DNA from: Pseudomonas farris
GTDB taxonomy: Bacteria > Pseudomonadota > Gammaproteobacteria > Pseudomonadales > Pseudomonadaceae
Assembly (NCBI RefSeq): GCF_019145235.1
Contig: NZ_JAHSTV010000006.1
Coordinates: 310,001-374,000 of the forward strand
DNA length: 64,000 bases
Direction of reading: 5' to 3'
The notes beneath the pieces are model-generated. The model was not told the origin of the DNA. It saw only the letters and a list, made by a program, of their open reading frames with translations, and did not search any database. Of the stretch, positions 55,827 to 64,000 are shown piece after piece (within the stretch, counting starts at the first letter, position 1; every line of letters starts with the position of its first letter). A program made the position numbers and the translations under genes.

Positions 55827-56775
55827 GTATGACGCCCTCGGTGATTTGTCCCTGGACCTGCTGCGTGCTTTTGATGCCGCGGCCCGGCAACGCAGTTTCA
55901 CCGCCGCTGCGGTGGAGCTCGGCACCACGCAACCGGCCATCAGTCAGCAGATCAAACGATTGGAAGAACAGCTCGCTACCCGGTTGTTCGATCGTATTTA
56001 TCGCGGTATCGAGCTGACTGAGGCCGGGACTATTCTGTTTGAGCAAGTTCAGCTCGGTTTGCAGAACATCGATGCAGGATTGAGCGCGATCAGCGCACAA
56101 CAACAGCACGAAGTATTGCAGGTGGCTACCGACTTTGCCTTCGCTGCGTACTGGCTTATGCCGCGCCTGCACCGCTTCCATACCGCCAACCCTCAAGTGG
56201 ACGTCAGCCTGGTCACCAGCGAACGCAGCCACAACATGCTGCGAACCGATATCGATGTGGCGGTGCTGTTCGGCGATGGCCGGTTCAAGCAAGGCGAGAG
56301 CCATTGGCTGTTCAGCGAAGAGGTGTTTCCGGTGTGCAGTCCGCTGCTATTGAAGGACCGTCCCCTGCCCTTGCCGGCACAGGCATTGCTGGAGTTTCCG
56401 CTGCTGCACCTGCGAGGCGAAAACAGCAGCAACTGGTTCGACTGGAGCGGCGTGTTTCGCGAGTTGGGAATCACCTCGGCCCCAGCGCCGGGGCAACTGC
56501 GCTTCGACAATTACACCCTGCTGATTCAGGCGGCGATTGGCGGCCAAGGCGTCGCAATCGGATGGCGACACCTTGTGGATAACTTGTTGGCGCAAGGTCT
56601 GTTGTGTCGCCCGATTGCCGACACGGTGATTTCCCGGCTGGGCTATTACGTGGTTCTGCCCCAGCGCAAACGGCGTGGGGCGCTGATTCAACTGTTTGTG
56701 GATTGGTTGATGGCGGAACAGGCCAGCAGTGCGCAATCGCTCAATGGCCTCCCTTTACCTTCGATTGCGGTGTAG
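55825..56775 (+). CDS. betR: LysR-family regulator of choline sulfate utilization
   Basis: A 316-residue regulator with an N-terminal winged helix-turn-helix (about 15-75, FTAAAVELGTTQPAISQQIKRLEEQL) and a C-terminal periplasmic-binding-like effector domain. Divergent from betC-choX, so the likely inducer is choline sulfate or choline; this is inferred from context. ATG 55825 has AGGATA at 55809-55814. A DnaA box lies at 56574. Confidence 0.88.
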   Translation: MYDALGDLSLDLLRAFDAAARQRSFTAAAVELGTTQPAISQQIKRLEEQLATRLFDRIYRGIELTEAGTILFEQVQLGLQNIDAGLSAISAQQQHEVLQVATDFAFAAYWLMPRLHRFHTANPQVDVSLVTSERSHNMLRTDIDVAVLFGDGRFKQGESHWLFSEEVFPVCSPLLLKDRPLPLPAQALLEFPLLHLRGENSSNWFDWSGVFRELGITSAPAPGQLRFDNYTLLIQAAIGGQGVAIGWRHLVDNLLAQGLLCRPIADTVISRLGYYVVLPQRKRRGALIQLFVDWLMAEQASSAQSLNGLPLPSIAV

Positions 56776-56796
56776 ACGGGGGTTGGACGATTTTTA

Positions 56797-57459
56797 CTAT
56801 TCCGACGTCGCAATAAAACTCACGTGCTCACCAACATGCAGGTTCAGGTGCAGCTCATCGGCAATTCCTACAGCTACCCTGTTCAGCCGTTCCAGTGCTG
56901 CGGCCAGGCCAGGTTCCAGGCTACTGCTGACGTGACTGAAATGCTCGATGGTCAACCCGGGCACGCGGCGTGGTGCATTTACCAAGGTCCAGTGCAACGA
57001 GCTGCTTTGCAGAGCTTCGCGGATTTCTTCGGCGGCGTGGCGTTGTAACGGGTCTTCGATTTCCGGGTCGTCCAGCACCTCGAAATCGCCCACCACAAAC
57101 AGCCGGGAAATGCCTGCGGCCTGCATGCCGTCGATCAGTGCATCCACCGCTAGCACCTCTTCGACCGGGCCGGGCACGATGGATTTTTCGATGTGTTCAC
57201 TGTTCATCGGCAACCCTGGCGCATCGAGCAGGCAGATCACCGCCGAACAGCCGGCCACGCTCTGCTTGACCCGCTTGGCATCGAACAGATCACCAGCCTT
57301 GGTGCGTAAACCCGGGCGCGGCGCGAGCGCGTTCAGGTCATCGAGAATCGCGATCACTTCATGCTGGCGCCGCAGCATTTCAGCCATCAGCGCACTGCCC
57401 AGGCTACTCATGGCACCATAAAGCACTACCTTCACCACCGGGGTTTCGGCATTTTTCAT
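56797..57459 (-). CDS. NmrA-like NAD(P)-binding protein
   Basis: A 220-residue protein with an N-terminal Rossmann fold (VVLYGAMSSLGSALMAEML, about 11-29, a degenerate glycine motif). A weakly conserved NAD(P)-binding/NmrA-like body follows, with GISRLFVVGDFEVL (about 121-134). No catalytic YxxxK is clear, so a redox function is uncertain. The start is ATG 57459 with GGAG upstream. It is divergent from the frameshifted dioxygenase-like gene. Confidence 0.65.
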   Translation of the reverse strand: MKNAETPVVKVVLYGAMSSLGSALMAEMLRRQHEVIAILDDLNALAPRPGLRTKAGDLFDAKRVKQSVAGCSAVICLLDAPGLPMNSEHIEKSIVPGPVEEVLAVDALIDGMQAAGISRLFVVGDFEVLDDPEIEDPLQRHAAEEIREALQSSSLHWTLVNAPRRVPGLTIEHFSHVSSSLEPGLAAALERLNRVAVGIADELHLNLHVGEHVSFIATSE

Positions 57460-57543
57460 GGCCGTGCTCCCTACTATTCGGCGTATATGGTGTGTGACCT
57501 GCGGGAAGCGGCGAGGGTTCGACAAGGTTTCAGAGGGAGTCAG

Positions 57544-57868
57544 ATGCAAACGATCAAGGGTTACCACGCCCATGTCTATTTCGATGCCAGCACCCTGCCG
57601 CAGGCACGGGCCTTGTGAGCAGGCAGCGCAATTGTTTCCGCTGAAGATGGGTCGCCTGCACGAACGCCCGGTCGGCCCGCATCCAGACTGGAGCTGCCAA
57701 TTGGCGTTCGAGCCGCAACACCTCGGCGCGGTGTTGCCGTGGCTGGCACTCAACCGCAAGGGATTAGTGATATTCCTGCACCCGGACACGGGCGACGATC
57801 TGCTCGACCACACCGAGCACGCGATCTGGATGGGCGCAATCCGGCCGCTGAACCTGTCTGTTTTCTGA
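57544..57868 (+). pseudogene. DOPA 4,5-dioxygenase family gene with a frameshift
   Basis: The frame starting at ATG 57544 (ribosome site GAGGGAG) gives MQTIKGYHAHVYFDASTLPQ and stops at TGA 57616-57618. The continuation of the same family (CEQAAQLFPLKMGRLHERP, ending LNLSVF) is in the next frame, from about 57614 to 57868. Restoring two bases near 57613-57616 (for example GTGTGAG for GTGAG) joins both parts into a normal 108-residue protein. The break lies in a short GT/TG repeat. Either the gene is a recent pseudogene or the base calls are wrong there. The conserved HAHVYF and PHPDW segments are present. Confidence 0.75.
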
Positions 57869-58270
57869 TCAGAGTTGTTCTTGGACCTCACCAGGCAAGT
57901 GCTCGTCCAGATGCAGCCACGGCAAACGACTGTCGGTCCAGATATGCCGCTCGGCCGGCGCCTGCTCGGGATGGTCGAGAGTGGCGATGGTCACGTCGAT
58001 GCTCTCGGGGCTGAGCTGCGTCACCAGCGCCAATTGCGCCCCACAGTTTGGGCAGAAATATCGCACGCAGGTGGACGAAGACTCGTAACGGGACGGCGTA
58101 CCCGCCACCCATGCAAATGCTGAGGCGGGCACGGTGATCCAGGTGGTCACGATCCCGCCGCTGACCCGTCGGCAAATCGAGCAATGGCAGTGAGCGATGT
58201 CGTGCAATGGCCCGCTGAATTGATAGCGGATTTGTCCGCAGTGGCAGCCGCCGGTGTGAAGTTTGCCCAT
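57869..58270 (-). CDS. GFA-family zinc-binding protein (glutathione-dependent formaldehyde-activating-like)
   Basis: A 133-residue protein with the GFA/CENP-V fold. The zinc-binding cysteines come as GGCHCGQIRY (about 8-17), CHCSICRR (about 28-35) and CPNCG (about 73-77). GFA proteins share a fold with the formaldehyde-activating enzyme but most members have no known substrate. Its stop abuts that of the frameshifted gene. Confidence 0.9.
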   Translation of the reverse strand: MGKLHTGGCHCGQIRYQFSGPLHDIAHCHCSICRRVSGGIVTTWITVPASAFAWVAGTPSRYESSSTCVRYFCPNCGAQLALVTQLSPESIDVTIATLDHPEQAPAERHIWTDSRLPWLHLDEHLPGEVQEQL

Positions 58271-58590
58271 GTCTTTTGCTCCTGACCCCGTGTTTACGGC
58301 CTTTCAACCGGGCCGACGACCGGTTGTACATTCGGTCAATGCTTTCACTCGCGAAAGCTGGCTGAAAGCTTCCCCGATTAGGATCGCCCTCACTGCCGGC
58401 AACAGACCGGTTGGCCAATGCGAGTGTTTTATCGCCCGCCCGGTCCATTAAACAACAACAATGGTGATTCTGATGTCCGCTACTACCCGCCTCTTCGCTG
58501 TCACTCCGCCCGTACGTCTCGTGCTTCCCGTTCTGCGCTGAGCCCATCCGGTTCGCCATTCCCTAGCCGCGCTACGCCTGGAGTATTCCT
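58271..58590 (+). promoter_or_regulatory. upstream region of the citrate transporter: CA motif and short leader reading frame
   Basis: A 320-bp gap with no confident gene. It contains AACAACAACAATGG (58451-58464), which fits the Crc/Hfq catabolite-repression motif AAYAAYAA. The ATG inside it opens a 26-codon frame (58461-58541, MVILMSATTRLF...VLPVLR) ending about 50 bases before the transporter. A good ribosome site is absent before this short frame, so its translation is doubtful. Confidence 0.4.
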
Positions 58591-59898
58591 ATGCTGACTT
58601 TCCTTGGCTTCGCCATGGTCATCACGTTCATGTTCCTGATCATGACCAAGCGCCTGTCCGCGCTGATCGCTCTGATCATCATCCCGATCATCTTCGCCCT
58701 GTTCGGCGGCTTCTCGCCGAAGATCGGCCCGATGATGCTCGAAGGCATTACCAAGCTCGCGCCGACCGGCGTGATGCTGATGTTCGCCATTCTCTACTTC
58801 GCCCTGATGATCGACTCCGGCCTGTTCGACCCGGCTGTGCGCAAGATCCTCAAACTGGTCAAGGGCGACCCGTTGAAAGTTTCGGTCGGAACCGCCGTAC
58901 TGGCGCTCGTCGTTTCCCTTGATGGTGACGGCGCGACCACTTATATGATCTGCGTGGCCGCCATGCTGCCGCTCTACAGCCGTATCGGCATGAGCCCGCG
59001 GATCATGGCCGGTCTGATCATCCTCGCCGGTGGCGTGATGAACATGACCCCTTGGGGTGGCCCGACGGCTCGTGCGGCCAGTGCGCTGCATGTCGACCCG
59101 TCCGACATCTTTGTGCCAATGATTCCGGCGATGCTGGCCGGCGTGGTGGCGATCCTGGCGATTGCCTACTTCTACGGTAAACGCGAGCGTGCACGTCTGG
59201 GTGAACTGCACCTGGTCGGTGATGAAGTCGATCACAGCGAAATCAGCGTTTCGCAGTTCCCGGATGCCCGTCGTCCAAAGCTGATCTGGTTCAACGGCGC
59301 CTTGACCCTGGGACTGATGTGCACGCTGGTCGCCGGCCTGTTGCCGCTGCCGGTGCTGTTCATGGTGGCGTTCAGTATCGCGATGATCGTCAATTATCCT
59401 TGCCTGCAAATGCAGAAGGATCGCATTGCGGCCCACGCCGGTAGCGTGCTGGCGGTGGTCGGGTTGATCTTTGCCGCGGGTATCTTCACCGGTATCCTGT
59501 CGGGCACCGGCATGGTCGATGCCATGTCGAAAAGCCTGCTGGCGGTCATCCCCGATTTCCTCGGCCCGTACCTGGCCGTGATCACCGCGCTGGTGAGCAT
59601 GCCGTTCACGTTCTTCATGTCGAACGATGCTTTTTATTACGGCGTGTTACCGGTACTTGCCGAAGCCGCCAGTCATTACGGTATAACCGCGGTGGAAATG
59701 GCACGTGCCTCGATCGTCGGTCAGCCCGTCCACTTGCTGAGCCCGCTGGTACCATCGACTTACCTGTTGGTGGCCCTGGCCGGTATCGAATTCGGTGACC
59801 ATCAGCGGTTCACCTTGAAGTGGGCAGTGCTGGTTTGCCTGTGCATACTGGTCGCTGCATTGCTGATGGGGATTTTTCCGCTGTTCAGCACTCTATAA
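58591..59898 (+). CDS. CitMHS-family citrate transporter
   Basis: A 435-residue permease with about 11-12 hydrophobic helices, which imports Mg2+- or other metal-complexed citrate with protons. The start is MLTFLGFAMVITFMFLI. The family segments SLDGDGATTYMICV (about 110-123) and NMTPWGGPTARAA (about 151-163) are present. The ribosome site GGAG is at 58579-58582. The gene is not followed by citrate-using genes, so the substrate call rests on the family. Confidence 0.92.
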   Translation: MLTFLGFAMVITFMFLIMTKRLSALIALIIIPIIFALFGGFSPKIGPMMLEGITKLAPTGVMLMFAILYFALMIDSGLFDPAVRKILKLVKGDPLKVSVGTAVLALVVSLDGDGATTYMICVAAMLPLYSRIGMSPRIMAGLIILAGGVMNMTPWGGPTARAASALHVDPSDIFVPMIPAMLAGVVAILAIAYFYGKRERARLGELHLVGDEVDHSEISVSQFPDARRPKLIWFNGALTLGLMCTLVAGLLPLPVLFMVAFSIAMIVNYPCLQMQKDRIAAHAGSVLAVVGLIFAAGIFTGILSGTGMVDAMSKSLLAVIPDFLGPYLAVITALVSMPFTFFMSNDAFYYGVLPVLAEAASHYGITAVEMARASIVGQPVHLLSPLVPSTYLLVALAGIEFGDHQRFTLKWAVLVCLCILVAALLMGIFPLFSTL

Positions 59899-59917
59899 GC
59901 TCAAGACTCACCATGAC

Positions 59918-59950
59918 GGGTCCAGGCTTTGTTGTTTGAAGCCTGGGCCC
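59918..59950 (+). terminator. hairpin after the citrate transporter
   Basis: A stem of 12 pairs (59918-59929 with 59939-59950, one G-T pair) with a nine-base loop. There is no clear T-run, so it may be a weak terminator or a barrier before the TerC gene. Confidence 0.55.
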
Positions 59951-59983
59951 TTCGTGGTTTAACACATCCTCAAAGGAATACAC

Positions 59984-60751
59984 ATGGAATGGCTGACCAA
60001 CCCTGAAATCTGGGTTGCCTTCTTCACCCTGACTGCCCTGGAGATCGTCCTGGGCATCGACAACATCATCATGATCTCGATCCTGGTCAGCCGCATGCCC
60101 AAGCACATGCAGGCGCGCACCCGGATTTTCGGCCTGGCGCTGGCCATGATCACGAGGATCCTGTTGCTGCTGTCGATCACCTGGGTCATGCGCCTCACCG
60201 CAGACCTGTTCGAAGTCTTCGGCCAAGGGATTTCCGGGCGTGACCTGATCCTGTTCTTCGGCGGCCTGTTCCTGCTGTGGAAGAGCTCGCAAGAGATGTA
60301 CCACGCGCTGGAAGGTGAAGATGAAGCCAACGACGAGCCGAGCGGCAAAGGTGGCAACTTCCTCTACACCATTATTCAGATTGCGATCATCGACATCGTG
60401 TTCTCGCTGGACTCGGTGATCACTGCCGTTGGCATGGTGTCCCACGTACCGGTCATGGTCGCGGCGATTGTCGTTGCGGTACTAGTGATGATGTGGGCCT
60501 CTGGCACCATCAGCGAGTTCATCGACAAGCACCCGTCGCTGAAGATGCTGGCGCTGTCGTTCCTGTTGCTGGTGGGTACCGTGTTGATTGCCGAGTCCTT
60601 CGAAGTGCACTTGCCAAAAGGCTACGTCTACTTCGCGATGGCGTTTTCGTTGGCGGTGGAAGCGATCAACATCAAGTTGCGCACCGCCATGGCGAGAAAG
60701 CGCAAACAGCAGGATCCGGTAAAACTGCGCAAGGATGTTCCGGGGCAGTAA
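59984..60751 (+). CDS. TerC-family integral membrane protein
   Basis: A 255-residue membrane protein, about seven helices. The family acidic motifs LGIDNIIMISIL (about 25-36) and FSLDSVITAVGM (about 140-151) lie within helices and are thought to bind metals. TerC proteins act in manganese export or tellurite resistance; which applies is not visible here. A strong terminator follows. Confidence 0.88.
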   Translation: MEWLTNPEIWVAFFTLTALEIVLGIDNIIMISILVSRMPKHMQARTRIFGLALAMITRILLLLSITWVMRLTADLFEVFGQGISGRDLILFFGGLFLLWKSSQEMYHALEGEDEANDEPSGKGGNFLYTIIQIAIIDIVFSLDSVITAVGMVSHVPVMVAAIVVAVLVMMWASGTISEFIDKHPSLKMLALSFLLLVGTVLIAESFEVHLPKGYVYFAMAFSLAVEAINIKLRTAMARKRKQQDPVKLRKDVPGQ

Positions 60752-60768
60752 CCCGAACACCCTGCGAT

Positions 60769-60796
60769 GACAAAGGGGCCTTCGGGCCCCTTTGTC
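60769..60796 (+). terminator. terminator after the TerC gene
   Basis: A perfect 12-bp stem (60769-60780 with 60785-60796) with a TTCG loop. The following T-run is short. Confidence 0.85.
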
Positions 60797-60962
60797 ATCT
60801 CTGCAGCAAACTGTTTTCATGACAGTTTTGTTTCAATCGCTTCTTTAGCTATGCGATGCTGGCGTCCAGACCATTAGCCAACTACAGCTTAAGTACAACG
60901 TAGAAAAACGCGCGGCACCGTTGACTTGCCCCACTGGGGCGCTACCACCACAGGGGGTCTGC

Positions 60963-62621
60963 ATGCTCACCCTGCTCAATTTGTTATCGGCCGTGACCCT
61001 TTTGATCTGGGGCACGCACATCGTCCGAACCGGCATCCTGCGGGTTTATGGCTCCAACTTGCGCCACGTGATCGCCCATAACATGTCCAGGCGCTGGCTG
61101 GCGTTTGTCGCCGGGATCATGGTGACCGCCATGGTTCAGAGCAGCAATGCCACCGCCATGCTCGTGACCTCGTTTGTCGGTCAGGGCCTGATGGCGCTGA
61201 CGCCGGCCCTGGCGACCATGCTCGGCGCCGATGTCGGTACCGCGCTGATGGCGCGGGTACTGACCCTCGACCTGTCGTGGCTGTCGCCGCTGCTGATTTT
61301 CCTCGGGGTGATTTTCTTCCTGTCACGCAAGCAGACCCGGGTCGGACAGATGGGCCGGGTCAGCATCGGTCTGGGGCTGATCATTCTCGCGCTGCAGCTG
61401 ATCGTCGAGGCCGCCGCGCCGATCACTCAGGCGCAAGGGGTGAAGGTCATCTTCGCCTCCCTGACCGGCGACATCCTCCTCGATGCCTTGGTCGGCGCGC
61501 TGTTCGCGATGGTTTCCTATTCTAGCCTGGCTGCCGTCCTGCTGACCGCGACCCTTGCCGGTGCCAGCGTGATCAGCCTGCCAGTGGCCATCGGCCTGGT
61601 GATCGGCGCCAACATCGGCAGCGGTATTCTTGCTTTCCTCAGCACCAGCATGCAGAACGCGGCCGGTCGTCAGGTGGCGCTCGGCAGCCTGTTGTACAAA
61701 CTGATCGGCCTTCTGCTGATCATTCCGGTGCTCGACCCGTTGGTGCACTGGATCGACAGCCTCGACTTCAGCCCTCAGGAAATGGTCATCGGTTTCCACC
61801 TGCTCTACAACACCGTGCGTTGCCTGATCCTGTTGCCCAGCGTCGGGCCGATGGCCAAGCTCTGTGCGTGGTTGCTGCCAGAGCGGCCGGACATCAATGG
61901 CACAGCCAAACCGCGGCATCTCGACCCGACCGCCTTGGTTACCCCGAGTCTGGCGCTGGCCAACGCTGCCCGGGAAACCCTGCGCATCGGCGATCTGGTC
62001 GACAGCATGCTCGAAGCCATGCTCGACGTGCTGCGCGGCAAACAGACCGCCGTCACCCAGGAAATTCGTCGCCTGACCGATGATGTTGAAGCGCTCTACA
62101 GCGCCATCAAGCTCTATCTGGCACAAATGCCCCGCGAAGACCTCAGCGAGCAGGACAGTCGGCGCTGGGCGGAAACCATCGAGCTGGCGATCAACCTGAA
62201 ACTCTCCAGCGACCTGATCGAACGCATGCTGCGCAAGGTTCAGCAGCAGAAAACCTCGCAACGCCGGTCTTTTTCCGAGGTCGGCCTGGAGGAGTTGGCG
62301 GGGCTGCACAGTCAGCTGATTGCCAACCTGCGTCTGGGGTTGTCAGTGTTCCTTAGTGCCGACCCGGAAAGTGCCCGCCAGTTACTGCGTGAGAAACGTC
62401 GCTTTCGCGCACAGGAGCGCCGCCTGGCCCACGCTCATGTCAGCCGTTTAAACCGTAAGATCGTGCAAAGTATCGAGACCAGTTCGCTGCATCTGGAACT
62501 GATTGCTGACATGAGACGCTTGAATTCGCTGTTCTGCAGCAGTGCCTATGCGGTGTTGGGCACTTCGGACACCGGCGCTCTGGCGGTCGACGATTTGACT
62601 GACATCACTCATTCACCCTGA
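60963..62621 (+). CDS. Na+/phosphate cotransporter with PhoU-like domain
   Basis: A 552-residue protein with two repeats of the Na/Pi cotransporter (PNaS) fold. QSSNATAMLVTSF (about 57-69) and the matching SYSSLAAVLLTATLAG in the second half are the inverted-repeat pore motifs. The C-terminal ~200 residues are helical and PhoU-like. The start is ATG 60963 with AGGGGG. An inverted repeat AAACTGT...ACAGTTT (60808-60828) lies in the upstream gap. It could import phosphate or be a regulator of phosphate uptake. Confidence 0.88.
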   Translation: MLTLLNLLSAVTLLIWGTHIVRTGILRVYGSNLRHVIAHNMSRRWLAFVAGIMVTAMVQSSNATAMLVTSFVGQGLMALTPALATMLGADVGTALMARVLTLDLSWLSPLLIFLGVIFFLSRKQTRVGQMGRVSIGLGLIILALQLIVEAAAPITQAQGVKVIFASLTGDILLDALVGALFAMVSYSSLAAVLLTATLAGASVISLPVAIGLVIGANIGSGILAFLSTSMQNAAGRQVALGSLLYKLIGLLLIIPVLDPLVHWIDSLDFSPQEMVIGFHLLYNTVRCLILLPSVGPMAKLCAWLLPERPDINGTAKPRHLDPTALVTPSLALANAARETLRIGDLVDSMLEAMLDVLRGKQTAVTQEIRRLTDDVEALYSAIKLYLAQMPREDLSEQDSRRWAETIELAINLKLSSDLIERMLRKVQQQKTSQRRSFSEVGLEELAGLHSQLIANLRLGLSVFLSADPESARQLLREKRRFRAQERRLAHAHVSRLNRKIVQSIETSSLHLELIADMRRLNSLFCSSAYAVLGTSDTGALAVDDLTDITHSP

Positions 62622-62677
62622 ACGTCCACAGTTACCTGAAGTCTGTTGAACTTACGCTGGTCGTACGGAAACTCGTT

Positions 62678-64000
62678 ATGCGTTGTCTGCTGTTCGCTTG
62701 TCTGCTGCTTGGCTCACTGCCTTCATTTGCCCTGGATCGCTTTCAGGTCGAGGGCTACACCTTGCGCAACGGCCTGCAATTGGTCCTCAAACCGGGCACC
62801 GAGCGCGGGCATGTGGCGATCCGGTTGGTGGTTGGCGTGGGCCTGGATGATTTCAGCTGTGCCGACAAAGAGCTGCCGCATCTGCTCGAACACTTGTTGT
62901 TCAGCGGCATCGACGCCACCGGCGAAGGCGGTCTGGAAGAGCGCATGCAGGCCTTGGGCGGTGAGTGGAATGCCTACACCAGCAATGCCGACACGACTTT
63001 CGTCATCGAAGCCCCGGCGAAAAACCAGCGCAAGGTCCTCGACCTGTTATTGGCGCTGCTGACCCAGACCCGGATCGATGACAATGCGATCAACGTCGCC
63101 AAGCAAGTGGTCGAGCGCGAAGACGGTGGTCATTACTCGCACCTGCAACGCTGGCTGGATCGCCAGGACCTGGGCCACACCGCGAGTAATCAGTTGGCGG
63201 TGGAGCTGGGCCTCAAATGCCCCGAGCGCGCGCAAGTCGATCACCTGACCCGCGAGCAATTGGAGAAGGTGCGCAAGGACTGGTACGCGCCCAACAACAT
63301 GACCCTGATCGTGGTCGGTGACCTCGACCGCTTGCTGCCGGCCTATCTGGAACGGGCCTATGGTGCGCTCGAAGCGGTTGAGCCTAGCGCTCACCTGCCG
63401 CTGCCAGACATTCAGGCCAGCGCGGCCCACGAGCGCAATTTGAGTAACGGTTTCGTCGGCGGCGGAGCCAAGTTGCACTGGCTGGTGCCGGAACCGGTGC
63501 TGGAAGACCAGCATGACGAAACCTTCGATCTGCTCAAGGACTATCTGGATTGGGCGCTCTATCGCCAATTGCGCCTGGCCCATGGGCTGTCCTACGGTCC
63601 CTCGGCCGAGCGCGAGGTATTTGGCGGGGTGGGCTTCATGAGCCTGAACGCCGACCTTGATCGCGACGACGTGCTGGCAGCGGAACAGGTGCTGGATGAG
63701 CTTAAAGCCGATCTACTCAAGAACGGCCTCGACGCCGCCACCTTCGCCCGTCTCAAGCAAGCCGCCATCGCTCGCCAGGCTTGGGCCGTGCAAGGCAACA
63801 GCGCCCTGGCGGACTATTACTGGAGCGCCCTTGGCGACTACGAGGACGGCCATTTCGTCAACCCGGCCAAGGCACTGCAAGACGTGACACTGGCCGAGGC
63901 AAACAAGGCAATGCGCGAGTTGCTGCTGCAACCGGGGTATCTGCGGATCGAGAAGCCGCTGGTGAGTTATGACCAGGTGATGTGGGCGATGGTCGGGGGC
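62678..64000 (+). CDS. M16-family zinc peptidase, 3' end off the window
   Basis: An open frame of 441 codons that runs off the right end. The signal peptide MRCLLFACLLLGSLPSFA (about 18 residues) leads into a M16 N-terminal domain with the inverted zinc motif H68-L-L-E71-H72 and a downstream Glu-rich helix. Such pseudomonad proteins (insulinase/pitrilysin family) are usually periplasmic or exported peptidases. The inactive second half is not visible here. It follows the Na/Pi gene by 56 bases. Confidence 0.9.
   Translation, partial: MRCLLFACLLLGSLPSFALDRFQVEGYTLRNGLQLVLKPGTERGHVAIRLVVGVGLDDFSCADKELPHLLEHLLFSGIDATGEGGLEERMQALGGEWNAYTSNADTTFVIEAPAKNQRKVLDLLLALLTQTRIDDNAINVAKQVVEREDGGHYSHLQRWLDRQDLGHTASNQLAVELGLKCPERAQVDHLTREQLEKVRKDWYAPNNMTLIVVGDLDRLLPAYLERAYGALEAVEPSAHLPLPDIQASAAHERNLSNGFVGGGAKLHWLVPEPVLEDQHDETFDLLKDYLDWALYRQLRLAHGLSYGPSAEREVFGGVGFMSLNADLDRDDVLAAEQVLDELKADLLKNGLDAATFARLKQAAIARQAWAVQGNSALADYYWSALGDYEDGHFVNPAKALQDVTLAEANKAMRELLLQPGYLRIEKPLVSYDQVMWAMVGG

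Noticed and set aside
58381..58420. Sigma-54 promoter before the citrate transporter
   Set aside because: A GG is present, but the required GC ten bases later is not.
60797..60962. Pho box upstream of the Na/Pi gene
   Set aside because: TGTCAT-like words occur once or twice but are not arranged as the two direct repeats of a Pho box; only the short inverted repeat at 60808-60828 is left as an observation.

Overview
The window is a chromosomal segment from a Pseudomonas of the P. fluorescens complex. This rests on gene order and protein similarity recalled from the genus, not on a database search. It covers the replication-origin region: the order glmS-glmR-glmU / atp operon / parB-parA-rsmG-mnmG / mnmE / yidC-yidD-rnpA-rpmH / oriC / dnaA-dnaN-recF-gyrB is the conserved pseudomonad origin neighbourhood, with rpmH transcribed away from dnaA. 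No rRNA, tRNA, prophage, insertion sequence or CRISPR array was seen. Nearly all DNA is coding, and the gaps hold terminators, REP-type repeats and origin DNA.

Layout. 1-2.7 kb: a phospholipid cassette on + (a phosphatase cut by the left edge, a small membrane protein, a PlsC-like acyltransferase, a CdsA-like cytidylyltransferase). 2.7-6.9 kb: amino-sugar supply for cell wall and LPS on - (glmS, a DeoR-type regulator, glmU). 7.0-14.3 kb: the complete F1Fo ATP synthase operon atpIBEFHAGDC on -, with a well-formed sigma-70 promoter. 14.3-20.5 kb: parB, parA, rsmG, mnmG and mnmE on -. 20.5-23.0 kb: yidC, yidD, rnpA, rpmH on -. 23.1-23.6 kb: oriC. 23.6-29.8 kb: dnaA, dnaN, recF, gyrB on +. 29.9-34.4 kb: an accessory signalling module (OmpR-type response regulator, divergent from a secreted FecR-domain protein and a CHASE2 histidine kinase) lying between gyrB and the conserved plsC-gmhB-glyS-glyQ block (34.6-39.0 kb, -). 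39-51.4 kb: housekeeping genes (tag, an LpxL-type acyltransferase, trkA, rsmB-fmt-def, LysM protein, dprA, tsaC, qor, hemF, aroE). 51.5-56.8 kb: a SulP transporter and a choline-sulfate set (choX, betC, betR). 56.8-64 kb: accessory metabolic and transport genes (NmrA-like protein, a frameshifted DOPA-dioxygenase-like gene, a GFA-family protein, a CitMHS citrate transporter, a TerC protein, a Na/Pi cotransporter, and an M16 peptidase cut by the right edge).

Main observations. (1) The mnmG-mnmE gap (about 18.7-18.98 kb) looks like a degenerate paralogue of oriC. It has an AT-rich flank on the same side, shared short blocks at identical offsets (0, 17, 34, 117, 179 bases from the first DnaA box), and DnaA boxes in the same order and orientation. 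(2) Perfect 9-mer DnaA boxes (TTATCCACA on either strand) occur about 36 times in the window, mostly inside genes, against about 0.5 expected by chance. They are absent from two roughly 9-kb stretches. (3) Two parS palindromes lie inside recF. (4) The DNA upstream of the FecR/CHASE2 genes can fold into hairpins that present GGA loops, one of them matching the RsmA/CsrA recognition consensus. (5) A DOPA 4,5-dioxygenase-like gene carries a 2-base frameshift.
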